64,000 nucleotides of DNA from Leptidea sinapis (lineage: Eukaryota > Arthropoda > Insecta > Lepidoptera > Pieridae). The notes under the pieces were generated by a model. It saw nothing but the letters and a program-made list of their open reading frames with translations. It made no database searches and had not been told where the DNA came from. Position numbers and translations under genes: made by a program. The DNA lies in NCBI RefSeq assembly GCF_905404315.1, contig NC_066282.1:12734501-12798500 (forward strand), written 5' to 3'. How positions within the stretch are numbered: the stretch's first letter is position 1; the number at the start of each line of letters is the position of its first letter. Below, in pieces: positions 1-10,299 of the stretch.

Positions 1-162
1 AACAGCCTTATTCATTTGCAGTATAATGATAGGTAGGACTGGGAAATATCCTCGTAAATGTCAGTCTGTCTTATAAGTAAGTATCACAGGTTGAAACTCT
101 TGGCATTCTGCACATAGACTTAGAATTTACTATTGCATAGACAACCTGACAGCCCTATAATG
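1..162. other. Non-coding, nothing recognised
   Basis: AT-rich sequence at the window edge, running up to a reverse SINE-like copy. No open frame or known motif was seen. Confidence 0.5.
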
Positions 163-429
163 TTTTTTTAATGAAAATAAGGGACGAGATGAGCTGGACG
201 TTCAGCTGATGGTAATTTATACTATAGATTCTTTAAGGACCCTATAATTCTTGGCTCTACAACTGAGCTGATCACCTTAAGATGTTAAGTCTCATTTGCT
301 CAGTAATTTTACCAGCTACGGCGCTCTTCAGACCGAAACATAGTTATACTTGTACATTACTGCTTCACGGCAGAAATAGGAGCCGTTATCTGCTAGCCAG
401 CATCCTTTGCAAAGGAGCCTCCCACTGGT
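163..429 (-). repeat. SINE-like repeat A, near full length
   Basis: Reverse copy of the window's commonest repeat. On the plus strand it begins with a T run followed by AATGAAAATAAGGGACGAGA and ends in GCCTCCCACTGG. The A-rich tail marks the opposite strand as sense. It shares the GTTCAGCTGATGGTAAT and CTACGGCGCTCTTCAGACCG blocks with the other copies. Family name not assigned. Confidence 0.8.
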
Positions 430-644
430 GGTTTAATGCGTGATCTTTTTGATTTGTCGATGTGTGCGTTAGCTAGTTGTTTCATTTTCAAAATACTTAG
501 AAACTAATGCAAAGCGAGGCTGAATGCTTACTGCTTGTAAATCAAAATTCGACAGAAAATAATGTATTTTTTTCTTGCAAACTGTGTTCGTGTATACGCT
601 ACTATATTGGATGTCTATAGTAAAATAAATATAAAAATAATATA
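430..644. other. Non-coding, nothing recognised
   Basis: AT-rich spacer between a SINE-like copy and a LINE C-terminal relic. Confidence 0.4.
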
Positions 645-752
645 ACATTTGCAGGAGTACAGCTATACAATAAGCTTCCGAAAACTGTTAGAGAAGCGAC
701 TTCGCTCAACATCTTCAAAAAAAGGCTGCTATATCAATTACAAAGCAATGAA
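645..752 (+). pseudogene. LINE reverse transcriptase C-terminal relic
   Basis: A short open frame ends in a pattern typical of the extreme C-terminus of CR1/Jockey-like LINE proteins: a GVQLYNKLP block, then TSLNIFKKRL and LLYQLQS, and a stop near 750. The preceding bases read TTTGCAG, so a chance 3' splice site cannot be excluded, but the Y-N-x-LP / FK-L signature is a LINE hallmark. Nothing upstream continues the frame, so it is a strongly 5'-truncated copy. Clade is uncertain. Confidence 0.45.
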
Positions 753-1235
753 TAAAAACATCTTATCATAATAACAATAAACTATATCTTGTAACTTGGA
801 CCACCGCCTTAAAAATCGGAAAGTAGTAATGACCAAATTCGCCTCTCACTCACTGATTTATGTTCTCATGTAAGTGACGACAGTCTTAATAAAAAATTAA
901 AGTTCTTTAAGCCGAAGTCTATGGTACCTTGTTGCCAATACAAATGAATGTAGATGTAATAACCATAAATTTATATGACGCTTAAAGATACTTTTGCTAT
1001 CAATGCATTACAGGCGCTACATTTGCATATTACATATGTCAGCTTGATGTGTTAACAAGCGCTACCAACGTCATGAACTGTCATAAGATATCCCAATTAA
1101 TAATTACATTTATTTAACTAACTGATTACTGTGTTAGTAATGTTATTTTATTGAGCGAAGCGAAGCTCCCACCGGGTGACTCCAATTGATTTCAGTGTTA
1201 AATTGTTTCTCGGCCATTTCTGGACCGATTTAAAA
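753..1235. other. Non-coding, nothing recognised
   Basis: AT-rich sequence between two LINE relics. No feature could be supported. Confidence 0.4.
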
Positions 1236-1712
1236 AATGAAATTGAAGAGGAGTTACGCGGGCTCGGCTTCGAGCCAGAATATGTGAGGAAGCCAGACAA
1301 CGGCGTCCGGGCTGTATCTTCTTCGCAATCATAAAGAGGACGCCCAATTTTACACCCGGCATATTTGAGATTAACGAGCTACTGTGTATGCCTGGTGTAA
1401 AATTCGAAGCCTGGAGATCAAAGAGGGAGGCCGGCACAATGCCACAGGTGCCAGCAGTTCGGTCACTCATCGCATGGGTGTCACAGACCATTGGCCTGCG
1501 TGCGTTCCGGTGGGGAACACACAGCGAAGGACTGCCCCCGCTTACTCTCGGAACCCGCAACCTGTGCAAATTGCGGGGGTCCTCATCCCGCAAACAACTC
1601 TCGATGCCCTGTTTTCAAGGAAGAAATAAGAAAGCAGGGCCCATCGCCAAGACTGGCAAAAAGGCCAAGCACCCCCAGCCAGCTCGCCAGCTCCAGCGGT
1701 AGAGCACCCTAA
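1236..1712 (+). pseudogene. Jockey ORF1 (gag-like nucleic-acid-binding protein), broken
   Basis: ORF1 of Jockey LINEs binds the element's RNA. Pieces in different frames match that protein. An EELRGLGFEPEYVRKP stretch near 1240-1300 comes first, then MPGVKFEAW around 1388-1415. Zinc-knuckle cysteines and histidines follow in a third frame (CVRSGGEHTAKDCPR, CANCGGPHPANNSRCP) around 1491-1620. At least two frameshifts separate the parts, and the expected N-terminal half is absent or unrecognisable. A lysine-rich stretch follows to about 1850. Clear as a relic; not functional. Confidence 0.7.
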
Positions 1713-2060
1713 GGAGGCAACAAGCCTTATGGCCCCGGCAAACGAGGCCATACCAGGCGCCAAGCACCACCCACGGTTGCTGGGGCCAAAAAGAAAAAGA
1801 AGAAGAAGGCCAAAAAGAAGGAGAAGAGGAGCCTAAATGAGAAGCCGGCAAATGAAGAGGCCAGGTTCGGGACAAGGCCTCAAACCGGCCGTGGTTTCGC
1901 GGTTTCACAAAGAAGCCAATGAAGGGCAAGAAAGACCTAATGATCAAGGCCGCTATGGAAATCTTCCACACGGTCATGCTTGCCCTTCAAAAGGAAGATG
2001 ATGTGGCTTCAGTCATCCTCAGCGGAATGAAACAAACTAATGGATATAATAACCGCATAA

Positions 2061-4795
2061 ATGGACAACTCGCTGAAAATTATTAATTGGAATATTAGAG
2101 TTATTAAGAAGAAGCTGCCATTGCTGAAGAACCTCCTTCGAGACCAGAACATAGACATCGCCCTGATCAGCGAAACAGTGATGTCGAGGGCGGACACACT
2201 TTGGGTCTCAGGTTTCATCACTTACTGCAAGGATGAAGTCAGTGAGCGTGGTCCGTATAGGGGATTGGTCGTGCGCGTCAGGAGGGGGTTGCTTTACCAA
2301 CCGCTCCCGATGGTGGACCTGAATAGTCCACAAGCCCTCGGTGTTGAGCTCCAGATCAGCGGCCAGGACTTGCGCATTTTCGCCATTTACAGGCCGGCAA
2401 ACGGAAGGCTCGTCCCCGAAGACGTGCGACAGTTGCTTAACTCCCCGAAAGCAACTCTCGCCGCCGGGGACTGGAACTGCAAGCACCCTGCCTGGAATGC
2501 CAGAATGGCCAACACCCCAGAACACTTTTTAACGACTCCTTACAGCACGGATACGAGGTCCACGGCTCGGAGGTTCCAACCCACTACCCGGACAACTATG
2601 AATACCTTCCGGATGTGATTGATTTCACTGTCCTCAAGAACTTGGACTGCCAGCTGACTCAAGAAACTATTATCGATGAGATTCTGTCAGACCACCTTCC
2701 AGTTCTTCTTACCATAACCGCCACCGCAACGCGAGCACCATCACGACCATCACGCCGGGTCACTGACTGGAAGGTGTTCGCAGAAGAGTTGGCAGCCATC
2801 ACTCCATCCCGGTAGAGACAGCTGCCAACGTTGAAGCCCTCGCCGTGGACCTCACGGGGAGTATCCAGCGGTCGCTGGCCACCGCGACAAAGGAGAGCAA
2901 GAGTCTAGGAGGATGCCGGAGTTCCCGCAAGACTGCGGCAACTCATCCTCGGGAAACGAGCTTTACACCGCAGATAGCAGGTGACCAGATACCCAACACT
3001 CAAGACTCGTCTTAATAGGCTGGGTAGGCTAGTCAAGAAGAAGCTCGAAGAGGATGCTGCCAAGAGCTGGGAGGAAACGATTGGCGAGGCCGCAGATGAT
3101 GTATCAGTTCTTCATCGTCTGTGCCGCCAAATCACAAATCTAGCGCCTCCAGCTCGCCCGCTGCGTCATCCCAACGGAGCCTTGAGATAGGCGGCGGCAG
3201 AGCGTGCCGATATTTTCACCGAACACCTTGAACGCCAGTTCCAGGCGAATCCAACTGACGACGTAGTGCACGTGACAGCAGTTGAGAGAGAGGTCGCCGA
3301 ATATCTAGAACGGCCGGTAGAGGCACTTGAAGATGCGGTGTTCTTTTCCCCAACTAAAGTGAGAAGCTGCATCCTTCGGACGAGGCCCAAAAAAGCCCCG
3401 GGCGCGGATGGTATCATTAACGCTGCCCTGCATCATCTGCCTCGTCAAACCATCGCGGCGATGACGCGACTCTTCATTTTCCAAATATCTGGAACGAAGG
3501 CTTAGTCATTATGATCCCGAAGCCGGGGAAAGACACCGCACTAGCACATAGCTACCGGTTCAACACTCTTCTGGCGACCCAGTCGAAGATATTCGAATCT
3601 CTCCTGCTGTCACTCCTAAGACCCTATATAGAGCTTAGGGAAGAACAGTTTGGATTCCGCGCTGAACACAGCACCACGCTCCAGCTGTCCATGGTACTCC
3701 AGACCCTCACCGCTTCTCTCAACAAAAGAGACAAAGCTGTGGCAGTATTCCTGGACATGGAGAAGGCGTTTGACCGTGTTTGGCATACTGGACTCGTGCA
3801 CAAGTTAGCTGCAACCTCGACACCTCCCTGCCTGGTAAGGATAGTTGCCAACTTCCTTGAAAACCGTCGATTTCGTGTAAGGGTAGACGATCCCATTTCA
3901 GCTTCCAAGATTATCTCTGCTGGAGTACCGCAGGGGAGCTGTCTGTCTCCCCTGCTGTAAGCAAAATACACAAATGACATCCCGCTCGAACCGTCCGCGA
4001 CTCTGGCGCTGTATGCAGATGACGCGACGTATATTACATCATCACTCAACCTGACGCACGCCGCCGTGAAGATGCAGCGCCAGCTGGACACCCTGCCAGA
4101 ATGGCTCAAGAAGTGGTGGCTATAGGTGAACGTGGGCAAAACCCAGGCGCTCGCGGCTGGGAGTGTGCTCACTGGCCAGCATAGGTTGCAGCTAAACGGA
4201 CAGGACATTTCGTGGTCCCCGACGGTAAAGTACCTCGGGGTCACCATCGACCACCAGCTCAACATGAACGAGCACGTCACGAAGACCATCGCGTCGACAA
4301 CCGTCATGATGGCCTTACTTCGTCCAGTGCTCTCCTCAAGCCTCCCTCTGAGGGTGAAGGTCGTGGTGTACAAGGCCCACCTACGCAGCCGACTCACGTC
4401 CGGGCCTGCATGGTACGCGCTCGTGAATCTAACTAACCGGAAAAGGTTGCAAACCGTGCAGAACAAGATCCTCCGCCGCATCACGGGCGCACCATGGTAC
4501 GTGAGGAACCAAAAAATCTAGAGGGACCTAAGAGTCGAGGGCTTGGACGACTTCACTCGTTGTCTCGCCTTCAACATGTTCGCGCGTGCCGACTCGTCCG
4601 ACCTCCATCATCTGCGAGATACGGCCTCCTGGCACGCGCGGCCACCTGACAGCCGCCGCTACCCGCGTGATCTCGTGCGGGACTAGGATGAAGAGTGACG
4701 TGTTTACGCGCGGCTCGGCTGATCGCCTTCCCTCTTCTTCGGGGCTGATCTTCCAGGTCCGCGCAAACCGGCAACAATTTCCGGACCTGAGCTGA
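2061..4795 (+). pseudogene. Jockey ORF2 (endonuclease-reverse transcriptase), broken
   Basis: This would cut chromosomal DNA and copy the element's RNA into it. The endonuclease starts at the ATG at 2061 with INWNIR and ISET motifs (metal-binding N and E), continues with GDWNCKHPAWN near 2470, and shows the catalytic SDHLP at about 2687-2700 in another frame. The reverse transcriptase includes MIPKPGKD (3511), FGFRAEHST, a DMEKAFDRVWH motif, GVPQGSCLSPLL (to 3957) and YADD near 4013-4024. In-frame stops include 3958-3960, 4123-4125 and 4519-4521, with frameshifts near 2560, 3190 and 3505. The C-terminal FARAD and HARPPDSRR blocks are visible to about 4670. Length and order fit the clade. Confidence 0.8.
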
Positions 4796-4917
4796 GGAAA
4801 CACGCGCTCCCTCAGCTCCAAAAAGATGACCACAAAGGGGGCATCGGCTCCCCCAACAAATATACCATAAATTAAAGAAGACGACCGCAGAGAGCAAGGA
4901 CTCCCACTCCCAATGAC

Positions 4918-5009
4918 CCGCCCGTTTCAACGGGCGGCGAGTGATCCCTGTTGCAGGGGACGAAAAGTCCTGATCAGCATTCCCCCACCGCGCCCATGTG
5001 GGCTCGGTG
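4918..5009 (+). other. Three hairpins in the Jockey 3' UTR
   Basis: Three inverted repeats stand close together: 4918-4937 (CCGCCCGTT paired with ACGGGCGG), about 4946-4958 (CCCTG / CAGGG around TTG), and 4986-5009 (outer CACCG / CGGTG, inner GCCCAT / GTGGGC). They sit between the ORF2 end and the element's 3' end, where a LINE reverse transcriptase would recognise its own RNA. The function is inferred; the pairings are seen directly. Confidence 0.6.
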
Positions 5010-5035
5010 AGAGAATACCACGTCGGCGTAAATTT

Positions 5036-5439
5036 GTTTTTCTTTTAGAACACAGACTTAGTATACCTCGCTTTGCTCAAATATACGCCGCAGCGAAGTG
5101 GTACAAGCGACTGCGGCGTCCTTGTATAATTAGCCTGACAAATAATTAGCCTGATTGACCTTTCCCATTACGACGTTCAACAATTTACATTTCTGGCTAA
5201 AAAAGTTTATAATAAACTTTGAAATTATTTTCTGCACCTACAGAACTGTCTTGCTAAGATGACAGTAGCTATGATGATACGTTATACTCTACGAAACCCT
5301 TCCGTATTCGGAGAATTATTTTGTTAGGTTTATACTCTACATTTAACATAAAAAACGTTTTGTGCTTAACCACATGATAGCATTGAAAATTTCCTCAATG
5401 CGAGATTAAAGGAAACACACGCTTACCACTAAAAATACC
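5036..5439. other. Non-coding, nothing recognised
   Basis: Returns to AT-rich sequence after the LINE. A tract at about 5085-5130 repeats CGCCGCAGCGAAGTGG / GCGACTGCGGCG in inverted form, but no gene is visible. Confidence 0.35.
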
Positions 5440-5752
5440 CCATTTACCGTATCACTGCTCTTCGACAACACTTCCCTTACAGCCTCGCCTATTATCGGAA
5501 TTCTGGGTATCGAAATTGATGAGCTTTCTTCCACGTACTGCAAAGCTGTGGAATGAACTTCCTTGTGCTGTGTTTCCGGGACGATACGATATGGGTACCT
5601 TCAAAAAAAGTGCGTACGGCTTCCTTAAAGGCCGGCAACGCTCCTGTGATTCCTCTGGTATTCCAAGGGAATGCGGATGGCGGTGATCACTTAATAGCAG
5701 GTGAACCGTACGCTCGTTTGTCATCCTATTCCATAAAAAAAACACATTTTTA
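5440..5752 (+). mobile_element. CR1-like LINE 3' end, truncated
   Basis: The plus strand encodes the recurring C-terminal signature of a CR1-like reverse transcriptase (LWNELPCAVFPG, then RYDMG and FLKGRQRSC around 5545-5650) split over frames. A short 3' UTR follows, with GGTGATCACTTAA and GCTCGTTTGTC and an A run at 5736-5745. The rest of the element is missing, as expected from 5' truncation during target-primed reverse transcription. The copy at 56945-57600 shows the best preserved version. Confidence 0.7.
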
Positions 5753-6674
5753 AATATGAATATCTTATTGCTATAATATTAATCACTCTGTTAAATTTTG
5801 CATCGAATTTTCGCGCTCCCATAGTTCACTCGAAGCGAATGTCCCCATATAAGCGTAACATAATATGTTAATAATAGTCATACTATCCTTAACTAAATAT
5901 CTACTACTCTATCTGTTTGTCTATTGACAAGTTTTTCGACCGTTGTATATCATAAGCTATCGTTAGCTACAAGCGTTACATATCCTAGCGTGAGCGCTCA
6001 GTATCATTAATTACCCGCAAAATAAAGTGCTTAGCGAGCGTAGACTTCAATTTAAAACGGACTGTAGGCAAATCTTAAAAGGTGATAATTCATTGGTTTG
6101 TACCTTTACTTGGATTGAAATTTGTACACTAATACTGTGTATTTTTTGGGTGTTAAAAGTTCACTTAACTTCAATATATCCTATATACAATACCATATAT
6201 TGACAGATTTATTCCAAAAACACCTGCAAACGGCAAGTTTTGCTAGCGATAAGTAGTTTTAGTTCCAACACGTTTAGTTATACGATCGTTTGTCATTTCT
6301 TCTTCACCCTCTCATATAAATACAAACACACCCAAAGCGGAAGCCGTGAAATTTAGAAATTCCTTTGTGTCGACGCGTCGGCGCCACTTTGCCTTTATGC
6401 CTTTAGATCTACAAATTTTCAGATTTATTCTTTGAATAAATTTTGTGGTAGACGCTTGTCAGCTTTGAAATTCAATTGGCTCGGGTCGACACATTGCTGA
6501 CAACTTTGGATTTTCTTGTTTTGAATATTGTTTCCCCTTTTTAATTTGAATCGAAAGGCTTTTGAATTCAATCTTTCAAAAATTCTACATAACAATATTT
6601 GATAATTTGAATTATGTAAAGATTCTAATGATCGCAGTGAGATTATTAGAGCTCTTACCCAAATATGTCAAACA
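5753..6674. other. Non-coding, nothing recognised
   Basis: About 0.9 kb of AT-rich spacer, with no open frame of note and no repeat recognised from elsewhere in the window. Confidence 0.4.
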
Positions 6675-6722
6675 ATTAAATTTTTATGGAAAGTAGGACA
6701 AACGATCGTACGGGTTACCTGG
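6675..6722 (-). mobile_element. CR1-like LINE 3' end, outer part (split by BEL/Pao)
   Basis: TTTTTATGGAAAGTAGGACA and GATCGTACGGGTTACCTGG are the reverse of the CR1-like 3' tail. The copy stops at the BEL LTR and continues at 13767 after the same CCTGG. It is therefore the oldest layer of the nest. Confidence 0.75.
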
Positions 6723-6883
6723 TGTTCAGACTTAACACCTGCACAAATATTACGCCAAAGCACCCGCATCAGGCGCTTGAAAATTCTTCATACATCTGTC
6801 ATGTAATCTGTCACTCTCAATCTGTACTCATGTCACTTGACCTACGATCATTGTACAATTCACATCCTTTTTTGAATTACATT
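6723..6883 (+). repeat. 5' LTR of BEL/Pao, 3' part missing
   Basis: 161 bp matching the first 161 bp of the 3' LTR. It stops at TTGAATTACATT, where R1 sequence begins. About 58 bp of the LTR, the primer-binding site and the leader are lost. Confidence 0.88.
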
Positions 6884-9420
6884 GCTTGGCCGTCATACGC
6901 TCCATGGCCGGCAGCGAGAGATACTCTCCAATGACTGCAGTGAGGGCCCGGCGTTGCATTGCCCAAGCTGGGCATGCTGCCAGCGTATGCTGAGCCGAAT
7001 CCTCACTGCAGTCGCAGTGGTGACAGGCGGGGCTTGGTTCCCTCCTAGCGATCGAATGCAGGTACTTTCCGAAGCAACCATGCCCAGAAAGCACCTGCGT
7101 CAGTCGGAAGGAAAGAGCCCCGTGCTGTCGCCCTGCCCACTCGACAATGACCGGCTGGAGCGCCTCCACGGCAGCAAATCCAGCACGTGGAGCCTCCAGC
7201 CGGGACGACCATCGAACTAGGATGGCTCGGCGGGCGGTTTTTCGCCACTCACGTACCTCTTCGGGCGGGGGCCGACTGCCACTACCCGCTAAAAACTCAG
7301 CCGTTCACCGATAAACTTCGGCGAGCACTTCCGCTTCCAAATCCCACGGGGGCGTTCCGGCCAATGCGCACGCCGCCTCTGTCGATACGGTGCGGTAATC
7401 GCGTATGACTCTAACCGCCATAACCCTCTGAGGACGCCAGAGGCGCGCCCTTTTTGGTCGGTCAGAGCCGCCGCCCACACCGGTGCACCGTACAGTGCCA
7501 TTGACCGCACCACCCCTGTGTACAGCCGTCGCGTAGCGACGCTGGGTCCGCCCAAATTGGACAAAAGTCGCCCGAGGGCGGACGCAGCGTCAACCAGCTT
7601 TGGTGCAAGCTGGCGGAAGTGCTCGTCGAAGAGCCATCTACCGTCAAGGATCAGGCCCAGATACTTTATGTGGGCCTGAACCGGTACGAGGACCGAGTTC
7701 ACCTCTATTGAGGCCCCGGGTGGCGGACCACGACGAGGCCCGTGAAACAAAAGGGCCTCAGTCTTATCCAAAGCCACCCGTAAGCCCAACGCCTCGATGC
7801 GCCCGACCACCTGAGAGACGCCTCTGGTGGCCAGGCACCAAGGTGACCAAGGTGTCATCTGCATAGCAGATGACCCCCAGCCCCGGGGGAAATTCCCTTC
7901 GAAGGACCCAGTCGTACCCCATGTTCCACAGGAGTGGTCCAAGAACAGGCCCCTGTGGCACACCGCACGACATGGGCTGACGTCTAAGGAATCCATCTCG
8001 GTCCTCGTTCATGACGGTACGCTCCACTAAATAGTCTGCCACCAGCCGCCTTAGGTACTGTGGCACTCCATGATAGAGGAGTGCTTCCCTAATGCAGCTG
8101 AAGGGCAGACTACTAAAAGCATTGGCGATGTCCAATGACACCGCCAACAGTACGCCTCCGCAGCTCACTGCCTCTTCGGTCACAGCCCTCAGGCGCATTA
8201 CGCGGTGTTCTTCGAACGAATTCGTAGAACAGCCGCCCCTATTTCCGCCTCTGTAGCGGACGGAACGTCGTCACTATCAGCCTCCCTGTCATCTCCGGCC
8301 ACAGGAGCCATCGACGGTGACGTGTGTTCCACCCGCTGTGGAAAAAGCCCCTCAACCACTTCCTGCAGGAAGCTGGGCTGGAGAGTCTCTGTAAGGGGGG
8401 GGGGCCTGTGAACGCAGCTTTTGCTGCGCCGCACGATATGGGCGACCCCAGGGATCACTATCGAGACCCTCCAGCATCTCCTTTCTCTTTTCATTTTTGG
8501 CGCGGCATATCGCCAGCTTCAGAGTTTTCCGTGCAACTTGGTATTCCTCGTGAAGCCGGTCTTCTTCCCCCTCATCGCGGTAATGCCGCCGGCTGCGGCT
8601 GTAGGACCTCCGGGCACGAATGCAGGCCGCACGGAGATCCGACAACTGCTGGGACCACCAGTAGACCTACCTCCTTGAAGGCCGACGACCTAACATACAT
8701 AACATGACGCGGGGTATGGCTGCATCGCAAATCTGCGTAATCGCATCGCGAAAGCAGCCTGCCCCCATGTCTACCCCCTCGTGAGAAGGTCGAGGAGACA
8801 GCCAAGAATAAACTATGGCTGCCTCCTCCAGTAGGTCCCTATCTAGCTTGGAAATGGCCCACCGCGGAAAGCGGGAAAAATGCCGCGCCATGTGACCCCT
8901 TCTGGCGTCCTGATTTCGGGAGATCTCAAATCGGATATACAGATGGTCCGATTTGAGCGTCTCAACCTCTTCCAGGACACACCAGTTCCTTACTCGTGCG
9001 GCAACAGCAGGGGTAGCGAACGAAAGGTCCACTATCGACCCCCCTGCTGTCACACACACGTATTTGCAGAGCCTCTGTTGAGAAGACAGAGGCCCATCGC
9101 TGCCGCCCACTGCTCTAACGCTTCGCCCCGGGCGTCTGTTCTGGGAGAGCCCCAAGCCACGGATTTAGCATTGAAGTCCCCTAGCACCAAGACGTGCCCA
9201 GACGCAATTTGCCGTAACGAGGTTTCCAGGTTATTCAGGAATACCTCGAAATCACTCAGACTCCGGTTGGGGGAAAAGTAAATACCATATATAGTGATTC
9301 CCCCCCAATTAGCGGCAACATATCCCTTATCTCTTAGTGACAAGGGCGGGGAATGAGGCGCCGTGGAACCAACGACTGCCACAGAGCCGTCCCGGTCACC
9401 CACCCAATTTGGGCAGGGAG
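6884..9420 (-). pseudogene. R1-type LINE fragment (endonuclease-RT), truncated at both ends
   Basis: On the minus strand, reading from about 9420 down, the order is as follows. The endonuclease middle (WVGDRDGSVAVVG, GVYFSPN-like GIYFSPNRS, GDFNAKSVAWGSPR) lies at 9150-9420. The linker DPWGRPYRA is at about 8430. The reverse transcriptase follows with SLDIANAFSSLP, GVPQGPVLGPLLWN (about 7905-7950) and CYADDTLV (about 7843-7868). RT thumb sequence follows, and a CCHC-type knuckle (CHHCDCSEDSAQH, then C) at about 6960-7030. This order and the DPWGRPY linker fit the R1 clade. Several frameshifts separate the pieces. The N-terminal endonuclease and the last part of the C-terminus with its stop and 3' UTR are missing, so neither end is a natural element end. 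Confidence 0.8.
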
Positions 9421-10299
9421 CCTTAACAAGCCTAGGACAACCCACTGACAAATGGGATGTACTAATAATATTTATGTTATCATCTAAGTTAGATATCAAT
9501 ACGTTGTTAAAATGGGAGGAATATCGCAACAATTTGGAAGGCGACGTACCTACCCTCGAACAATTTTATAAATTTATGATAGACCGTGCTGATGTGCTCG
9601 AGTCATTGAATCGTAATAATCAGTCTGACGTTACTAGCGTGTCAAAGGTGACCAGTGCCCCTGTGCGTTGTATAGCTAATAATAATTATGTTCAAAGGCA
9701 AGGTCAAAATCAAAACAGTGTCGTAAAATCGTTTGCGAGCACCAGCAATTATTATAGCAAGAAACCAAATACTACATTTATGCGTATTATTTGCAATGAG
9801 CGTCATAGGATATATGATTGTCCAACGTTTAAAGCGAAGGGGGTTGACGAGCGAATGATGGACGTGACGAAGTATAAATTGTGTGTTAATTGTTTGAGAC
9901 AAGGTCACCCCGAAGGCGAGTGTCGCATGGGGCCATGCCGTGAACGCGGCTGCACCGAGCGTCACAATAGTCTGCTCCATCGCCCATCATCCTCCTCAAG
10001 CCACCTCGCTCTCATTGATGAACAAGATGAAAATGAAATTATCGTTAACTATTCTAATCACAATACAAATCAGGTGTTATTATCTACTGCTATCATTGAA
10101 GTATCGAATCCAGTTGATCATCAAAAGGTCAAAGTTCGTGCTCTCTTAGATTGCGGAAGCCAATTTATATCTGAGTCCCTAAAGACCAGACTGTCATTAA
10201 AGTCTCGCCACATGGACACACTAAAGGTCATTGGTATAGGCAACACTTCTTCAATGAATGTAATTGAAAGTTGTGATATTCAATTGAAAGCAACAAATA
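9418..10299 (+). pseudogene. BEL/Pao gag (partial) and aspartic protease
   Basis: The open frame runs from the R1 junction to the Tc1 insertion. LGQPTDKWDVL and SSKLD near 9430-9490 are the middle of the gag capsid-like domain (DUF1759 type). A cysteine/histidine cluster follows at about 9793-9990: a CNERHRIYDCP block, then CVNCLRQGHPEGECR and CRERGCTERHNSLLH. The protease active site is RALLDCGSQF at about 10137-10166, with the DxG core. The first several hundred bases of gag are missing. The frame is interrupted at the TA target site of Tc1 (10298-10299) and resumes in the same frame at 11784. Confidence 0.82.

Larger units (their letters stand above)
1236..5035 (+). mobile_element. Jockey-type non-LTR retrotransposon, decayed, near full length
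   Basis: The element contains, in order, a gag-like ORF1 with zinc knuckles, an apurinic-type endonuclease, a reverse transcriptase with YADD, a C-terminal region, and a 3' UTR with three hairpins. It is much more GC-rich than its surroundings, so the borders are visible as composition changes. Both ORFs carry frameshifts and stops, so it cannot move by itself. The gag, with CCHC knuckles and a CANCGGPHPAN motif, and the ORF2 order match the Jockey clade. Exact ends are uncertain by tens of bases, and no target-site duplication was identified. Confidence 0.8.

Noticed and set aside
3624..4484. Long minus-strand open frame of 286 codons
   Set aside because: It is the shadow of the Jockey reverse transcriptase on the other strand; the plus-strand frame carries all conserved motifs.
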